Assembly (NCBI RefSeq): GCF_004217095.1
Contig: NZ_SHKO01000001.1
Location: 62,001 to 126,000 of the forward strand
Direction of reading: 5' to 3'
Length of the DNA stretch: 64,000 bases
DNA from: Advenella incenata
GTDB lineage: Bacteria; Pseudomonadota; Gammaproteobacteria; Burkholderiales; Burkholderiaceae_B
This document shows, piece after piece, positions 27,164 through 36,391 of the stretch. Within the stretch, counting starts at the first letter, position 1. The number at the start of each line of letters is the position of its first letter. Below the pieces are notes generated by a model. It saw only the letters and a program-made list of their open reading frames with translations. It made no database searches and was not told the origin of the DNA. A program made the translations under genes and the position numbers.

Positions 27164-28334
27164 AACCGATGGTCTCCACGTGATGCGCGATAGCGGGCTG
27201 GTCGATGCCGGTGGTGGCCGCTTCGGCGACTGCAACCTGGCCGGGAACGGCGATGAGCAGGCGGCCCTGTGCGTGGCCCTGGATCCGGTCTACGCCCCCA
27301 TGCAACAGGCGAACCTGGGTATTGAGGACCCGTCCTATCAATGACAGGTCTGGTTCCAGTCCGCCGTGGCCGTTGTAGGACAGCTGCAGAATCTGTTCGT
27401 AGCCTCCTGCCGCTGGTGGCATGGACTGCAAGCGTATCCGGAGATCTTCGGGAAGCTGATGTTGCAACGGGGCCAGCAATGCTTTGGTTGCTTCGTGAGA
27501 GGGCGCACCGAACAGACTCCAGACGGGACCCGATTCAGCAATCTTGCCATTTTCCAGAACCAGAACCTGATCACATACTTGCCGGATCACGCTCATCTCA
27601 TGTGTGATAAGCACAATGGTGATACCCATGCGCTTATTGATATCTTTCAGTAGCTGCAGGATGCCCCGCGTGGTCTCGGGGTCCAGCGCCGAGGTCGCTT
27701 CATCACAGAGCAGGATTTCCGGATGGTGAACCAGTGCCCGGGCAATGCCGACACGCTGCTTTTGCCCACCCGAAAGACGCTGCGGAAACGTATTGCGTTT
27801 GTCGTAAAGACCCACCAGCTCAAGCAATTGCGTGACGCGACGCTTGATTTCCGGCCTGGACACGCCAGCCACCTGCAGTGGCAAGGCAATATTGTCCCAG
27901 ACGGATTTGGCTGACAGCAGATTGAAATGCTGGAATATCATCCCGATACGTCTGCGCAAGCGCACCAGCTCAGCCTCATTAAGCGAAGCGATGTCAATGC
28001 CATCGACTTTCACATTGCCGCTGCTGGGAGCCTCAAGCCGGTTGATCGTGCGTAGCAGACTTGACTTGCCGGCGCCAGAGCGACCAATTATGCCAAAAAT
28101 ACTGGCAGCAGGAATATGCAGGGAAATATCCTGCAAGGCATGCACTGCGCCGCCAGAGGCATGATACGTCTTGCACACCTTATCAAAGGTCACCGTGCCG
28201 CCAGTCGTTTGAGCGGTGGCGGCAGCATCGTTTTCTGCATTGATTTCATCCTGTAAGGGCTGCGTCTGCGGCACCGGGCCGTTATGGATGTCGAGGCGGA
28301 AACTGTTGTTCCCCAATGCTGTCGTGTAGGTCAT
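27147..28334 (-). CDS. metN: methionine-type ABC transporter ATP-binding protein (MetN-like)
   Basis: 395 residues from the ATG 17 bp after metQ; an earlier in-frame ATG lies within metQ. An unusual N-terminal extension of about 45 residues precedes the nucleotide-binding domain. Walker [10 protein letters not shown]-loop [19 protein letters not shown], signature LSGGQKQR, Walker [14 protein letters not shown] and H-loop VLITHEM are all intact. The C-terminal 90 residues look like a NIL/ACT-like domain ([30 protein letters not shown]), which in MetN binds methionine and inhibits transport. Confidence 0.9.
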   Translation of the reverse strand: MTYTTALGNNSFRLDIHNGPVPQTQPLQDEINAENDAAATAQTTGGTVTFDKVCKTYHASGGAVHALQDISLHIPAASIFGIIGRSGAGKSSLLRTINRLEAPSSGNVKVDGIDIASLNEAELVRLRRRIGMIFQHFNLLSAKSVWDNIALPLQVAGVSRPEIKRRVTQLLELVGLYDKRNTFPQRLSGGQKQRVGIARALVHHPEILLCDEATSALDPETTRGILQLLKDINKRMGITIVLITHEMSVIRQVCDQVLVLENGKIAESGPVWSLFGAPSHEATKALLAPLQHQLPEDLRIRLQSMPPAAGGYEQILQLSYNGHGGLEPDLSLIGRVLNTQVRLLHGGVDRIQGHAQGRLLIAVPGQVAVAEAATTGIDQPAIAHHVETIGYVALD

Positions 28335-28350
28335 TGCGTTGGCCGTCGGT

Positions 28351-29160
28351 TTATTTCTTCCAGGCAAGCGCGTAAAGCCTGTCATCATTGGAAAAAGCGC
28401 GGTGAATGTCTTTGCTTACCGCAGCTGAGGAATGATAGATTTCAATGAATTTTTTCAGATCGGGATTGTTCGCATGGTCTTTACGCGTCACGAAGCGAAT
28501 GGCAAACTGGGCATCTTCTATCCCTGAATAAATCAGTCCACTGGAGGGATCGAACGCTTTGGCTGCAACGATAAAATGCGGGTAGCCCAGAGCAAGATCT
28601 ACATCGCTGGTAATACGCGCCAGTTGGGGCCCTTCGACCTCCACGAACTGCAGTTGCTTGGGATTTTCCGTGATGTCATCCAGTGTTCCAAGGAAGCCGA
28701 CATCGGCTTTTAACTTGATCAGGCCTGTCTTTTGCAACAACAGTAAGCCGCGCCCCTGGTTGACGGGATCGTTGGCGATAGCAACTTTACCGTTTTCAGG
28801 AATATCAGCGATGGCTTTGTGCTTCAGGGAATACAGGCCGATATTTGACAGAATGCCTGTATCGACGGCAACCAGCTCGAATCCCTGTTTTTCATTGGCA
28901 TTTTTCAGAAATGGTTCATGCTGGAAGTAATTGACATCCAGGTCGCCGGAATTGAGTGCAACGTTGGGCGTGGTCCAGTCGGTAAATTCAACCACCTTGA
29001 CGTCAATGCCTTCTTTTTTGGCCTCTTGCGCTGCGATAGTGACCGAGTCTGCATAGGCGCCAGGCACCACACCGATCCGGAGCGTACCCGCCTGTACGGA
29101 CGTAGCGGCGGCAAATAACAGGAAGACAGAAGCAAGCGTTGCCATGACTTTGTGTATCAT
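28351..29160 (-). CDS. metQ: MetQ/NlpA-family substrate-binding protein
   Basis: 269 residues from the ATG encoding [24 protein letters not shown], a Sec signal peptide with AXA-type cleavage rather than a lipobox, so the protein should be free in the periplasm. Family signatures: [39 protein letters not shown] and [18 protein letters not shown]. First gene of a tightly packed seven-gene operon (metQNI, two sfnB-like genes, monooxygenase, amidohydrolase). The promoter region 70-120 bp upstream holds the element shared with the ssu-type operon. Confidence 0.9.
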   Translation of the reverse strand: MIHKVMATLASVFLLFAAATSVQAGTLRIGVVPGAYADSVTIAAQEAKKEGIDVKVVEFTDWTTPNVALNSGDLDVNYFQHEPFLKNANEKQGFELVAVDTGILSNIGLYSLKHKAIADIPENGKVAIANDPVNQGRGLLLLQKTGLIKLKADVGFLGTLDDITENPKQLQFVEVEGPQLARITSDVDLALGYPHFIVAAKAFDPSSGLIYSGIEDAQFAIRFVTRKDHANNPDLKKFIEIYHSSAAVSKDIHRAFSNDDRLYALAWKK

Positions 29161-29227
29161 AAAAATCCCGAAAAAAAAATGAAATGACGTTCGTGATGCA
29201 CCTCGGATGCGCACTGAACTCGTAATC

Positions 29228-29280
29228 ATTACAACATCGGCTGTTCCTATATCAAACAATATTTATCATATTTGTTTATG
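29228..29280 (-). promoter_or_regulatory. shared sulfur-operon element and promoter, copy 2
   Basis: Read on the minus strand: CATAAACAAAT, four free bases, TAAATATTGTTTGAT (29251-29280), identical to the copy at 17267 outside the spacer. The -35 box TTGATA (29250-29255) overlaps its end and TGTAAT (29228-29233) follows after 16 bp. Position and spacing match the other promoter. It lies 91 bp from the metQ ATG. The rest of the 319-bp gap toward the small membrane gene shows no other feature. Confidence 0.75.
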
Positions 29281-29479
29281 AGCGAATGCGGTTATTTCTA
29301 TACCCGCTTTGCTTATGCATGGCTACAATAAGACAGTCGAACCAGACGCCAGACGCAACGGCAGCACGTGCGATCTCGCGTGCGAAGAGATTCGACTATT
29401 TCTCAATGAACATTTGCAAAGAATGTACGAACGCGCTCCGTCAGTAAGCGTCCAGGCATGAATGTGGGGTAGCAGGCTA

Positions 29480-29707
29480 ATGATCGGAGTGCTTTTTTTT
29501 CTATTTGCGTTGATTGCCGCAGTTATATATTATTTTCTGGGAAGAATACCCACGTTGTTGCGAGTTCTTGTATCTATCGCTGCGTTTGTGATTCTTAGTG
29601 GATTGTTCTCTTCAGCGATCCTGAAAATCGGCGATCAAGCTTCACCGAACGCTATTACAATTACGCCGGAGATGATGAACGAGGCTGCCAAGCATAAGAA
29701 AGAGTGA
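29480..29707 (+). CDS. small hypothetical membrane protein
   Basis: 75 residues from the ATG with AGCAGG 6 nt upstream; an earlier ATG at 29462 has no RBS. Two hydrophobic segments (MIGVLFFLFALIAAVIYYFLG and TLLRVLVSIAAFVILSGLF) form a hairpin-like inner-membrane protein with a polar tail ending AAKHKKE. No family recognised. It stands alone between the sulfur operon promoter and the GNAT gene. Coding status is supported by the RBS and a coherent topology only. Confidence 0.55.
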   Translation: MIGVLFFLFALIAAVIYYFLGRIPTLLRVLVSIAAFVILSGLFSSAILKIGDQASPNAITITPEMMNEAAKHKKE

Positions 29708-29925
29708 AGGCAGCACGCTAATCGGTAAGAATCCGAAATGTGACTAATTGGCTGCTGCCTGATAATGTGTCCCTGAAGCTCGCTGGGGTACCGCTTACAG
29801 TTCGACTATCAGCTTTTTTTGCGGCTTTCATATGCTATTTTTCTGGGCCACGATAATCTACAAATTGGCGTAGTTTATATTTCTGGTTGCGGTCCTGGGA
29901 TTAGTGGATTTATGTTGGAGGAATA

Positions 29926-30426
29926 ATGAATAAGGTCTATATTCAACGCGCTGTGCATGGGGATGCTCAAGAGTTAATTGAATTCAATTCACAAAATAAA
30001 CACTACCATCGTCCTTGGGTTTCACCATTTACAGATCAAACAGGGTTTAAGAACTGGTTTTCACGTTGTCTTACTGCAGCAGTTGTTGGGCTTGTAGTAA
30101 GAGAGGAAATATCACGGAAAATAGTTGGAATTATAAATATAAATGAAATAGTAGCAGGGGCGTTACAAAGTGGTTTTCTAGGGTTCTATGGCTCTTCAAC
30201 AATGGCAGGCAAAGGACTAATGACGGACGGATTGCAATTGGCAGTCAAATATGCTTTTGAGGAATTAGGCTTACATCGCTTAGAGGCCAATATTCAACCG
30301 GGTAATACACCTTCAATTGAATTGGTTCGCAGGGTAGGATTTCAAAAGGAAGGATTTTCTCCTAAATACCTGTTTATAGATGGAGCGTGGAGAGACCATG
30401 AGCGGTGGGCGATCATTGATAATTAA
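29926..30426 (+). CDS. GNAT family N-acetyltransferase (RimJ/RimL-like)
   Basis: 166 residues. The acetyl-CoA site motif appears as GKGLMTDGLQLAVKYAFEELGLHRLEANIQPGN, with the NTPSIELVRRVGFQKEGF end motif of the RimJ/RimL group. It would acetylate an N-terminal amine of a ribosomal protein or a small amine. A good RBS (TTGGAGG) lies 6 nt upstream. The gene is clearly AT-richer than the sulfur operon before it, which suggests separate acquisition. It stands alone and converges on the LysR gene. Confidence 0.85.
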   Translation: MNKVYIQRAVHGDAQELIEFNSQNKHYHRPWVSPFTDQTGFKNWFSRCLTAAVVGLVVREEISRKIVGIININEIVAGALQSGFLGFYGSSTMAGKGLMTDGLQLAVKYAFEELGLHRLEANIQPGNTPSIELVRRVGFQKEGFSPKYLFIDGAWRDHERWAIIDN

Positions 30427-30462
30427 TAATGCAAGTCGCGCTGCACGTCGTAACGTTTGGGT

Positions 30463-31377
30463 TTATAGCAATTGGACGGAACTTTTCTTAAGGCAACATT
30501 TTAGCGTTTCTGCTGCAGCGCTCATCGCTCTATCAGTTGACCACATCAGTGTTAGCGCAACATTATTCAAAGGTACCAGTCTGTGGGCAATCAATCCCCG
30601 CTTCTCCGCGTAATGGGCGCCCAGGCTTTCGACGATAGCAACACCCAGCCCTTCAGCGGCCAAAGCACATGCCGCTGAGGATTGCGCAACTTCTATGATA
30701 GGCCGATACGGCAAATTCTCTGCATCTATTATGTCCTTTGTAGCTCGTCCCGCAGGTAAGGAAGAAGCCAATACTATTGGAGCAGACCCAGCGACTTCAT
30801 GCAGGGTGAGGTCCGTGCGTGCAGCCCACAGATGGTCGGGGCGCATCACAGCATATAAATAAAGCGTGGTAAGTTGTTCGCTATTTAAGCGCTTCCCATC
30901 TATTGGTTCGCCGATAATTAATCCCAGATCAATCCGGTGATCAGTTGCCATTTCAACCAGTTCCATGGCCGTTCCTGCTCGCAACGTAATGTTCACTTTT
31001 GGGTGGCGGCGATTCATACTCGCCAGTGCAGCCGGTAGCAGACTATAAGCTGCAATAGGAACCGCCCCGACAACAAGTCGGGTTAGCGCCTCCTGGCGTA
31101 AATTTACGGACAATTGTTCCACTGCTTCAATTCCCGCCATCGCGTTGAGAACTTCTGGAATGAGCGTGCGCCCTTGATGCGTTAAATTCAAGCGTCGGCT
31201 TTCCCTACTGAAAAGTGTAAAGCCCAGACGTGTTTCTATCTCACGCAATAGCGTGCTTGCCGCTGGTTGTGTCATATGCACAGACGTCGCAGCTGCCGTG
31301 ACCGTTCCGTATTGGTACATTGCGCGTAATAACGCGAGATCCTTACGATTAATCATATGATTTTTGTATGAAAACAT
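30463..31377 (-). CDS. LysR family transcriptional regulator
   Basis: 304 residues. The HTH region (about 8-66) reads LALLRAMYQYGTVTAAATSVHMTQPAASTLLREIE. The effector domain includes LVVGAVPIAAYSLLPAALASM and GLGVAIVESLGAHYAEKRGL, resembling GbpR/CbbR-like sugar-acid regulators. Divergent from the enolase-superfamily/Bug genes by 85 bp, so it is their likely regulator. A second in-frame ATG 21 bp downstream (MINRKDLALL) is an equally plausible start. Converges with the GNAT gene, 36 bp apart. Confidence 0.87.
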   Translation of the reverse strand: MFSYKNHMINRKDLALLRAMYQYGTVTAAATSVHMTQPAASTLLREIETRLGFTLFSRESRRLNLTHQGRTLIPEVLNAMAGIEAVEQLSVNLRQEALTRLVVGAVPIAAYSLLPAALASMNRRHPKVNITLRAGTAMELVEMATDHRIDLGLIIGEPIDGKRLNSEQLTTLYLYAVMRPDHLWAARTDLTLHEVAGSAPIVLASSLPAGRATKDIIDAENLPYRPIIEVAQSSAACALAAEGLGVAIVESLGAHYAEKRGLIAHRLVPLNNVALTLMWSTDRAMSAAAETLKCCLKKSSVQLL

Positions 31378-31462
31378 GTGATCTATCTATTTGACCATAG
31401 CTATTACAAATGTCAATAATATCTCGTCACACCACCATGCAAACGTATCAAAGCACTAAGCC

Positions 31463-32557
31463 ATGAATCCTAATCACATCGTTTCGGTCGACTGCATCCC
31501 TCTGCGACTGCCTTTTCATCATTGGAGCCCGCCACCTTTATTTGCCGGAAAGCCTCGCAACAAAATCGACAGTGCTCTGGTACGTCTCGTAACCAAAGAC
31601 GGGGTAGTGGCCTGGGGAGAATCTTACTGTGCAGAACCCGATGCACTCATGGCAGTATTCGAAGCACTGATTTCACCTCTTGTCCAAGGTAAAGACGCAA
31701 GTGCCCCCGAGCTTCTGACAAACTTGCAGCGTACCTTACATAATTTGGGTCGATCGGGACCAATCGTTCATGCGTTAGCAGGGTTGGATATAGCTTTATG
31801 GGATTTACGTGCGAAACGAGAGAAGGTGCCCTTATATGTTTTACTTGGCGGCAAGCAACGGAGCAAGATCCGCGCCTATGCCTCCTTGCTCCAATACTAT
31901 AGCAACGCTGAGCTAATTCAAATGGTAGCCACTCGAGCATTGCAAGAAGGCTATACGGAAATCAAATTACATGAAAGAACTACGACTGCGCTGGCTGCAG
32001 CCAGAAAAGCTGCAGGCCCTGAAATCCCGATCATGGTAGACACTAACTGTGCCTGGTTGCCTTCAGAGGCACTCGCTATCATCGACGAAATGAAGCAATA
32101 TGATCCTTTTTGGATTGAAGAACCACTCTGGCCCCCAGAGGATCATATTGCACTTAAGCATCTTAAAAATAAATGTAATGTTCGGTTAGCGGTTGGAGAA
32201 AACGCAAGCAGTACTTTCGCACTGAAACAGCTTATCGTTGATGATGCTGTGGACTATGTACAACCTAGCATAATCAAAATTGGAATCAGCGCTTCTCTCG
32301 CCATTTCTCGAGAGTGCAATTCAAAAGTAAAGTGCGCACCTCAAGTTGCTTACTTTGGGCCTGGGTTCCTTGCGAGTCTTCATCTTATTGCCTCCTTGGA
32401 TTATGAAGTAGCTCTGGAAAGGTTGTATGTCGACTTATCCCATATTCCTTATGCACAAACAGTGCCCCTAGTTAATGGCTGGATCGACGTTCCAGATAGT
32501 CCAGGTTTGGGAGCCGATCCTGAGCCAGATCTGGCTCAGGGTAGGTATGCCAAGTAA
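31463..32557 (+). CDS. enolase-superfamily enzyme (mandelate racemase/muconate lactonizing type)
   Basis: 364 residues. The N-terminal capping domain includes LVTKDGVVAWGES and the barrel begins near residue 135. Metal ligands appear as D193 (MVDTNCAW), E219/E220 (WIEEPLWPP) and E246 (AVGENA). The second-strand catalytic position reads K168-L-H170 rather than K-x-K, and a lysine follows in PSIIKIG near 277. The likely reaction is dehydration, racemisation or cycloisomerisation of a carboxylate; substrate unknown. Followed 20 bp later by a Bug receptor, which would deliver the carboxylate. Confidence 0.83.
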   Translation: MNPNHIVSVDCIPLRLPFHHWSPPPLFAGKPRNKIDSALVRLVTKDGVVAWGESYCAEPDALMAVFEALISPLVQGKDASAPELLTNLQRTLHNLGRSGPIVHALAGLDIALWDLRAKREKVPLYVLLGGKQRSKIRAYASLLQYYSNAELIQMVATRALQEGYTEIKLHERTTTALAAARKAAGPEIPIMVDTNCAWLPSEALAIIDEMKQYDPFWIEEPLWPPEDHIALKHLKNKCNVRLAVGENASSTFALKQLIVDDAVDYVQPSIIKIGISASLAISRECNSKVKCAPQVAYFGPGFLASLHLIASLDYEVALERLYVDLSHIPYAQTVPLVNGWIDVPDSPGLGADPEPDLAQGRYAK

Positions 32558-32577
32558 ATAATACGAGGAGATATTAA

Positions 32578-33570
32578 ATGCATAATTCAAGAAGATTATT
32601 TCTTATTAAAGCTTCACTGACTACCTTTGCCGCATTAACGTTTGAGGGTGTCACCGCCGCCGGAGCTGCATCTTTCCCCGAGCAGCCGGTCCACCTGTAT
32701 ATTCCCTATCCCCCGGGAGCCGCATCCGATACTCTTGGACGCATGGTGGCTGATGTATTTGCTAAGGCTTGGGGTCAGCCAGTTGTTGTCGAAAATCGCG
32801 GTGGTGGTGGAACAATCATTGGAACCCGTGCCGTGGCATCCAGTAAACCTGACGGATATACCATCGGAATGGTGGATTCTGCGTTTACCATCAATCCGGG
32901 ACTCAGAGCTGCAGAATTACCTTATGACACTCTCAATGATTTCTTACCCATCTCATTGATCGCGACAGCGCCTTTTGTATTAGTTGTTCACCCCTCAGTA
33001 AAAGCAACAGATATAAAATCATTTATTGAGCTTGCAAAAGCGAATCCAGGCAAGCTTACTTATGCCTCTCCGGGGGTCGGAACCGCACCGCATTTAGCAG
33101 GAGAACAACTACAACAACAAGTCGGTATCAAAGTGCAGCACATACCGTATCGTGGAGGCGGGACTGTATTTACGGATTTGCTCGGCGGACAGGTCGATTT
33201 TGCTTTTGCTACAGCCCCTACATTGCGAGAATATATCGTGTCAGGCCGTTTGCGAGCCATCGCGACGACCAGCCATCACCGAATCACCAATTTGCCAAAA
33301 GTACCCACGTTTGAAGAATTGGGCTTCCCTGGGGTCGATACATCTCCCATGTTTGGTTTGATAGGTCCAGCAAACGTGCCAACTTCTATTGTTGAACAAT
33401 TTTCCAAGACGATAGCTGACTCAGTTAAGAGCGGGGGACTAGGAAAAAAGCTAGCGGATTTGGGTTTTGATCCCGTTGGTAGCAGTTCATCAGAGTTCGA
33501 AACTAAGATTAGAAATGAGATTGAGAAATGGAAGGGGGTGATAAAAAAAGGCTCATTCAAGCCTGAATAG
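32578..33570 (+). CDS. Bug-family tripartite tricarboxylate transporter substrate-binding protein
   Basis: 330 residues. The signal sequence (MHNSRRLFLIKASLTTFAALTFE..., cleavage near AGAAS) has a Tat-like RR. Then the Bug hallmark FPEQPVHLYIPYPPGAASDTLGRMVAD, VENRGGGGTIIGTRAVA, and the second conserved block PGKLTYASPGVGTAPHLAGEQLQQQ. Binds a carboxylate in the periplasm. RBS CGAGGAG is 8 nt upstream. No TctA/TctB membrane genes are adjacent, so it must work with a permease encoded elsewhere or act as a sensor. Confidence 0.9.
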   Translation: MHNSRRLFLIKASLTTFAALTFEGVTAAGAASFPEQPVHLYIPYPPGAASDTLGRMVADVFAKAWGQPVVVENRGGGGTIIGTRAVASSKPDGYTIGMVDSAFTINPGLRAAELPYDTLNDFLPISLIATAPFVLVVHPSVKATDIKSFIELAKANPGKLTYASPGVGTAPHLAGEQLQQQVGIKVQHIPYRGGGTVFTDLLGGQVDFAFATAPTLREYIVSGRLRAIATTSHHRITNLPKVPTFEELGFPGVDTSPMFGLIGPANVPTSIVEQFSKTIADSVKSGGLGKKLADLGFDPVGSSSSEFETKIRNEIEKWKGVIKKGSFKPE

Positions 33571-34017
33571 CTCATTAATCACATTTGTGAAAACCCTAGT
33601 ATTAAGGTGGTATTGCGTGTCTCTATAGGAAAACCTTGACGTCAACAGCAATGTGCTGCGAGCAGCACATTAGTGGTTTAGATTTGATTGCCTGCATGAA
33701 TGTAAAAAAATAATATCGTTTTTAATTAACTAAGAACTTCTTTTGCGACGGTAACGAAGTTTGCGATTTCTGTTGGAGATGAGAATCCAATTTTGATAAA
33801 CTACAGAAATGACTAATGCGCATTCATTCGGTCACAATAATATATCTAAGATGATTGAAAACATACGTATACGGGCTTTAAACATGTGTAAAGCCGTAAA
33901 AAAAACGTTAGTAGTGGCACTTCCGGAATTGACTCTCTAATCCGTGCAAATATGTTGATGACTCAGGCGCTGTGTCAATTTTTACAGCAACAATCGAACT
34001 AACAAAACAGAGTGTAG
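33571..34017. other. 447-bp gap with palindromes and a gene-end remnant
   Basis: Contents: TTGACGTCAA (33636-33645), a perfect 10-bp palindrome; AATGTGCTGC/GCAGCACATT (33650-33659 and 33662-33671) around a 2-nt centre, which could be a weak terminator for the Bug gene; and on the minus strand a 24-codon frame ending at 33726 that reads FIKIGFSSPTEIANFVTVAK, which looks like a real protein C-terminus cut off by a stop. The remainder is AT-rich with no recognised gene. Confidence 0.45.
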
Positions 34018-34734
34018 ATGAATAATCTTAAATATTTAGTTACGGGAGCCACCAAAGGGATCGGCCTCGCTATTTCACAGCGTTTAGCTCAAAAGGGACA
34101 TAGTGTAATCGGCTTGGCGCGAGACATTAAAAATGTAGATTTTCCAGGTAAATTATTTTCGTGTGACCTACTCGATCTCGAACAAACAACACAAACATTA
34201 TCCAAAATCTCCAACGAGCATGAAATTTACGGAATAGTAAACAATGCTGGCGTTGCTATGCCTCAATCGCTGGAAAGCCTTGACCTTGATTCTTTCTACA
34301 AGGTGATTGATCTGAACGTACGTACCGCGATTCTAGTAACGAAAGCATTTATAGAGCCAATGAAAGAAAGACGGGCCGGGAGTATCGTTAACATTGCCAG
34401 TAGAGCGATCTATGGGTCGAGAGAAAGGACCTCCTACTCAGCGGCAAAAAGCGCTTTGGTAGGTTGTACTCGTACCTGGGCACTGGAGTTTGCGCCCTTT
34501 AATATTAATGTAAATGCTGTGGCTCCAGGCCCTGTTGAAACGGCCCTATTCCGACAATCCAGGCCCATTGGAAGCGATGCTGAGCGCAAGATATTGGCCA
34601 GTATACCAATGGCTCGGTTAGGTGAAACAAATGAAATAGCATCTGCTAGCGTTTTTTTTCTTGAACCGGAAAACAGATATGTTACTGGCCAGATATTGAG
34701 TGTAGATGGTGGAGCAAGTTTGGCTGGACGATAA
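34018..34734 (+). CDS. SDR family oxidoreductase
   Basis: 238 residues. Cofactor motif TGATKGIG at 9-16, NNAGV near 75-79, catalytic Ser in NIASRA, catalytic YSAAK, PGPV, and the C-terminal GQILSVDGG typical of classical FabG-like SDRs. No clear RBS is seen in the AT-rich upstream sequence. It lies in the AT-rich island, flanked by decayed genes, and is a separate unit from the Bug gene (447 bp apart). Substrate unknown; the neighbours suggest sugar-acid or hydroxyacid metabolism. Confidence 0.82.
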   Translation: MNNLKYLVTGATKGIGLAISQRLAQKGHSVIGLARDIKNVDFPGKLFSCDLLDLEQTTQTLSKISNEHEIYGIVNNAGVAMPQSLESLDLDSFYKVIDLNVRTAILVTKAFIEPMKERRAGSIVNIASRAIYGSRERTSYSAAKSALVGCTRTWALEFAPFNINVNAVAPGPVETALFRQSRPIGSDAERKILASIPMARLGETNEIASASVFFLEPENRYVTGQILSVDGGASLAGR

Positions 34735-34920
34735 GTTACTTCAATTTCTATTAATATTTAACGCGGGCTAGCTTGGCCGATGCCTAGTCCAATATTAAAT
34801 AGGGCCATCGGTAATTAAAGCGCGCTCACGTTCTACGTGCTGTCGTTCCCTGTCCTACAGAATGTCCATCCTCACCCGAACAGCTTCGTTTCCGCCATTA
34901 GCGACCTGTCCATATATGCT

Positions 34921-35243
34921 TTACTGACCAGCTTTGATTGGAATCATAAACTCTAGGCTGCGATTGGCACCTTCAAATTCTGGCCGCCCTTCTCGCTCAA
35001 AATCATTAGAAAATATTGAGGATGCTGATCGAGGAGTCGCAGTGAAGATGGTCCCTGATGGATCGGCCAGTTTGACCAATGACATAGGGCAAGCTTTTTT
35101 AGGATGGATCAGAAACCGGCCGATCCTTCACTATCGGCACCCCACCAATGTGTATCAACGCCCGTTGATCCAAAAACCAGTGACCCGGTTAGTTCTTCAG
35201 CCGACACTAATCCATTATTTTCTTTTTGGGAAGAGCTTGAGAG
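34921..35243 (-). pseudogene. decayed gene downstream of the 294-residue protein
   Basis: Two protein-like minus-strand frames lie end to end. Directly after the stop of the 35244 gene, its frame stays open for 45 codons (VSAEELTGSLVFGSTGVDT...), ending at 35109. In another frame an ATG at 35085 opens 54 codons (MSLVKLADPSGTIFTATPRS... EFMIPIKAGQ) to a stop at 34921. Both look coding, neither has an RBS, and together they suggest one gene split by a frameshift or a short deletion. Family not recognised. 34735-34920 shows nothing. Confidence 0.4.
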
Positions 35244-36128
35244 TCAAGAATCATGTGACGATGTCGGAAGCACTATTTCAAGAACGTTGACGAGTTGAGC
35301 GACCTCTTCATCGTCGCGATAGACCCGCGTAACAGTCCCGAGCACAGGGAAATTGTCTTCTGTTATCTCAATACTGAACTTTAGAATTGTACCGGCTCCA
35401 ACTAATTTTTCCGCAGATAGCTTGGTGCTTCGTACGTGGAAACGCACATCTTTACCAAAATTTTCTCTCAAAAATTCCCCGGTAACCTGTGACCCTGTTT
35501 GCGCGATAATTGCTACTGGCCAACACGGATAAAAAGAAAAATGACCCGCGCATTGGTCTGGGGATAAAGGCCCTGCGTAAGCGTTAAGTCCGCAATCGTG
35601 ATAGTCCAATCCGTGAAGAGCAATAGCGTGTTGGTAAGGAGACTCTATAGGGGATGGGCAATATTCACTTGCATAATGTTTAAAGCTTCGCTTGAACAAA
35701 GAAGGGGAGAGAATGACATATTCGCATTTGAGTTCGGCTATTGCTTCACTACCCCAAGCCTGAGCTGAAATATTCAACGTCCGTTTATCGATGTTCATTA
35801 CTTGGGCGCTTGCAGAGTAAATCTCATGGTTCGAGGCTGGGTTCACATATTTACGTGTAAATTGGGCTTTGGTTGCCAAATAATATGCTTCGGGCCCATC
35901 ATGAAGCGCAACGGCCGTACAGCTGCCCAAAATAGCTAAATGTCGTCCTAGTTCGCCCGATGCCACCGGACCCGCCTCATATGACCGAGGCTGCTCAGCT
36001 GAAAAATCGCCAACGAGTGAGTTGCCATCCTGCCAGAGCCTCTCAAAAGCAAAATAAGGTCTTTGTATATTAATGCGCTGGGAAACCTCATTCACATCAA
36101 AATACTCACACTGTTGTAGCTGTTTCAT
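35244..36128 (-). CDS. hypothetical protein, possible double hot-dog fold
   Basis: 294 residues, no signal peptide or membrane segment. Not confidently assigned. The segment AGPVASGELGRHLAILGSCTAVAL (residues about 52-75) resembles the long central helix region of hot-dog fold dehydratases or thioesterases, followed by a beta-rich stretch; a second similar half (about residues 165-290) fits a double hot-dog layout. It lies in the AT-rich island, next to decayed genes on both sides. Catalytic residues cannot be assigned. Confidence 0.55.
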   Translation of the reverse strand: MKQLQQCEYFDVNEVSQRINIQRPYFAFERLWQDGNSLVGDFSAEQPRSYEAGPVASGELGRHLAILGSCTAVALHDGPEAYYLATKAQFTRKYVNPASNHEIYSASAQVMNIDKRTLNISAQAWGSEAIAELKCEYVILSPSLFKRSFKHYASEYCPSPIESPYQHAIALHGLDYHDCGLNAYAGPLSPDQCAGHFSFYPCWPVAIIAQTGSQVTGEFLRENFGKDVRFHVRSTKLSAEKLVGAGTILKFSIEITEDNFPVLGTVTRVYRDDEEVAQLVNVLEIVLPTSSHDS

Positions 36129-36391
36129 TTATGCATCCTACATTTCAAAACTAGTTTCAGGCGAAGGGTTAAGTTCTAAAAAATATTACATTTGGCATAT
36201 TTAAAATAGCATACGAACGCTCAATTTTTCTTACTAATTGAAATTTTTTTTCGATTTGTTTAAAAGCAACAATTCATCCCTCTAATGGAATTTCAACTTT
36301 TTAGCAGTTTATTCTGTAGGCACTTATCTGCTATGACATTTAGATATATTCTTCTTAACATATAAGACAAATTTCTCTAACTGGTCCATTC

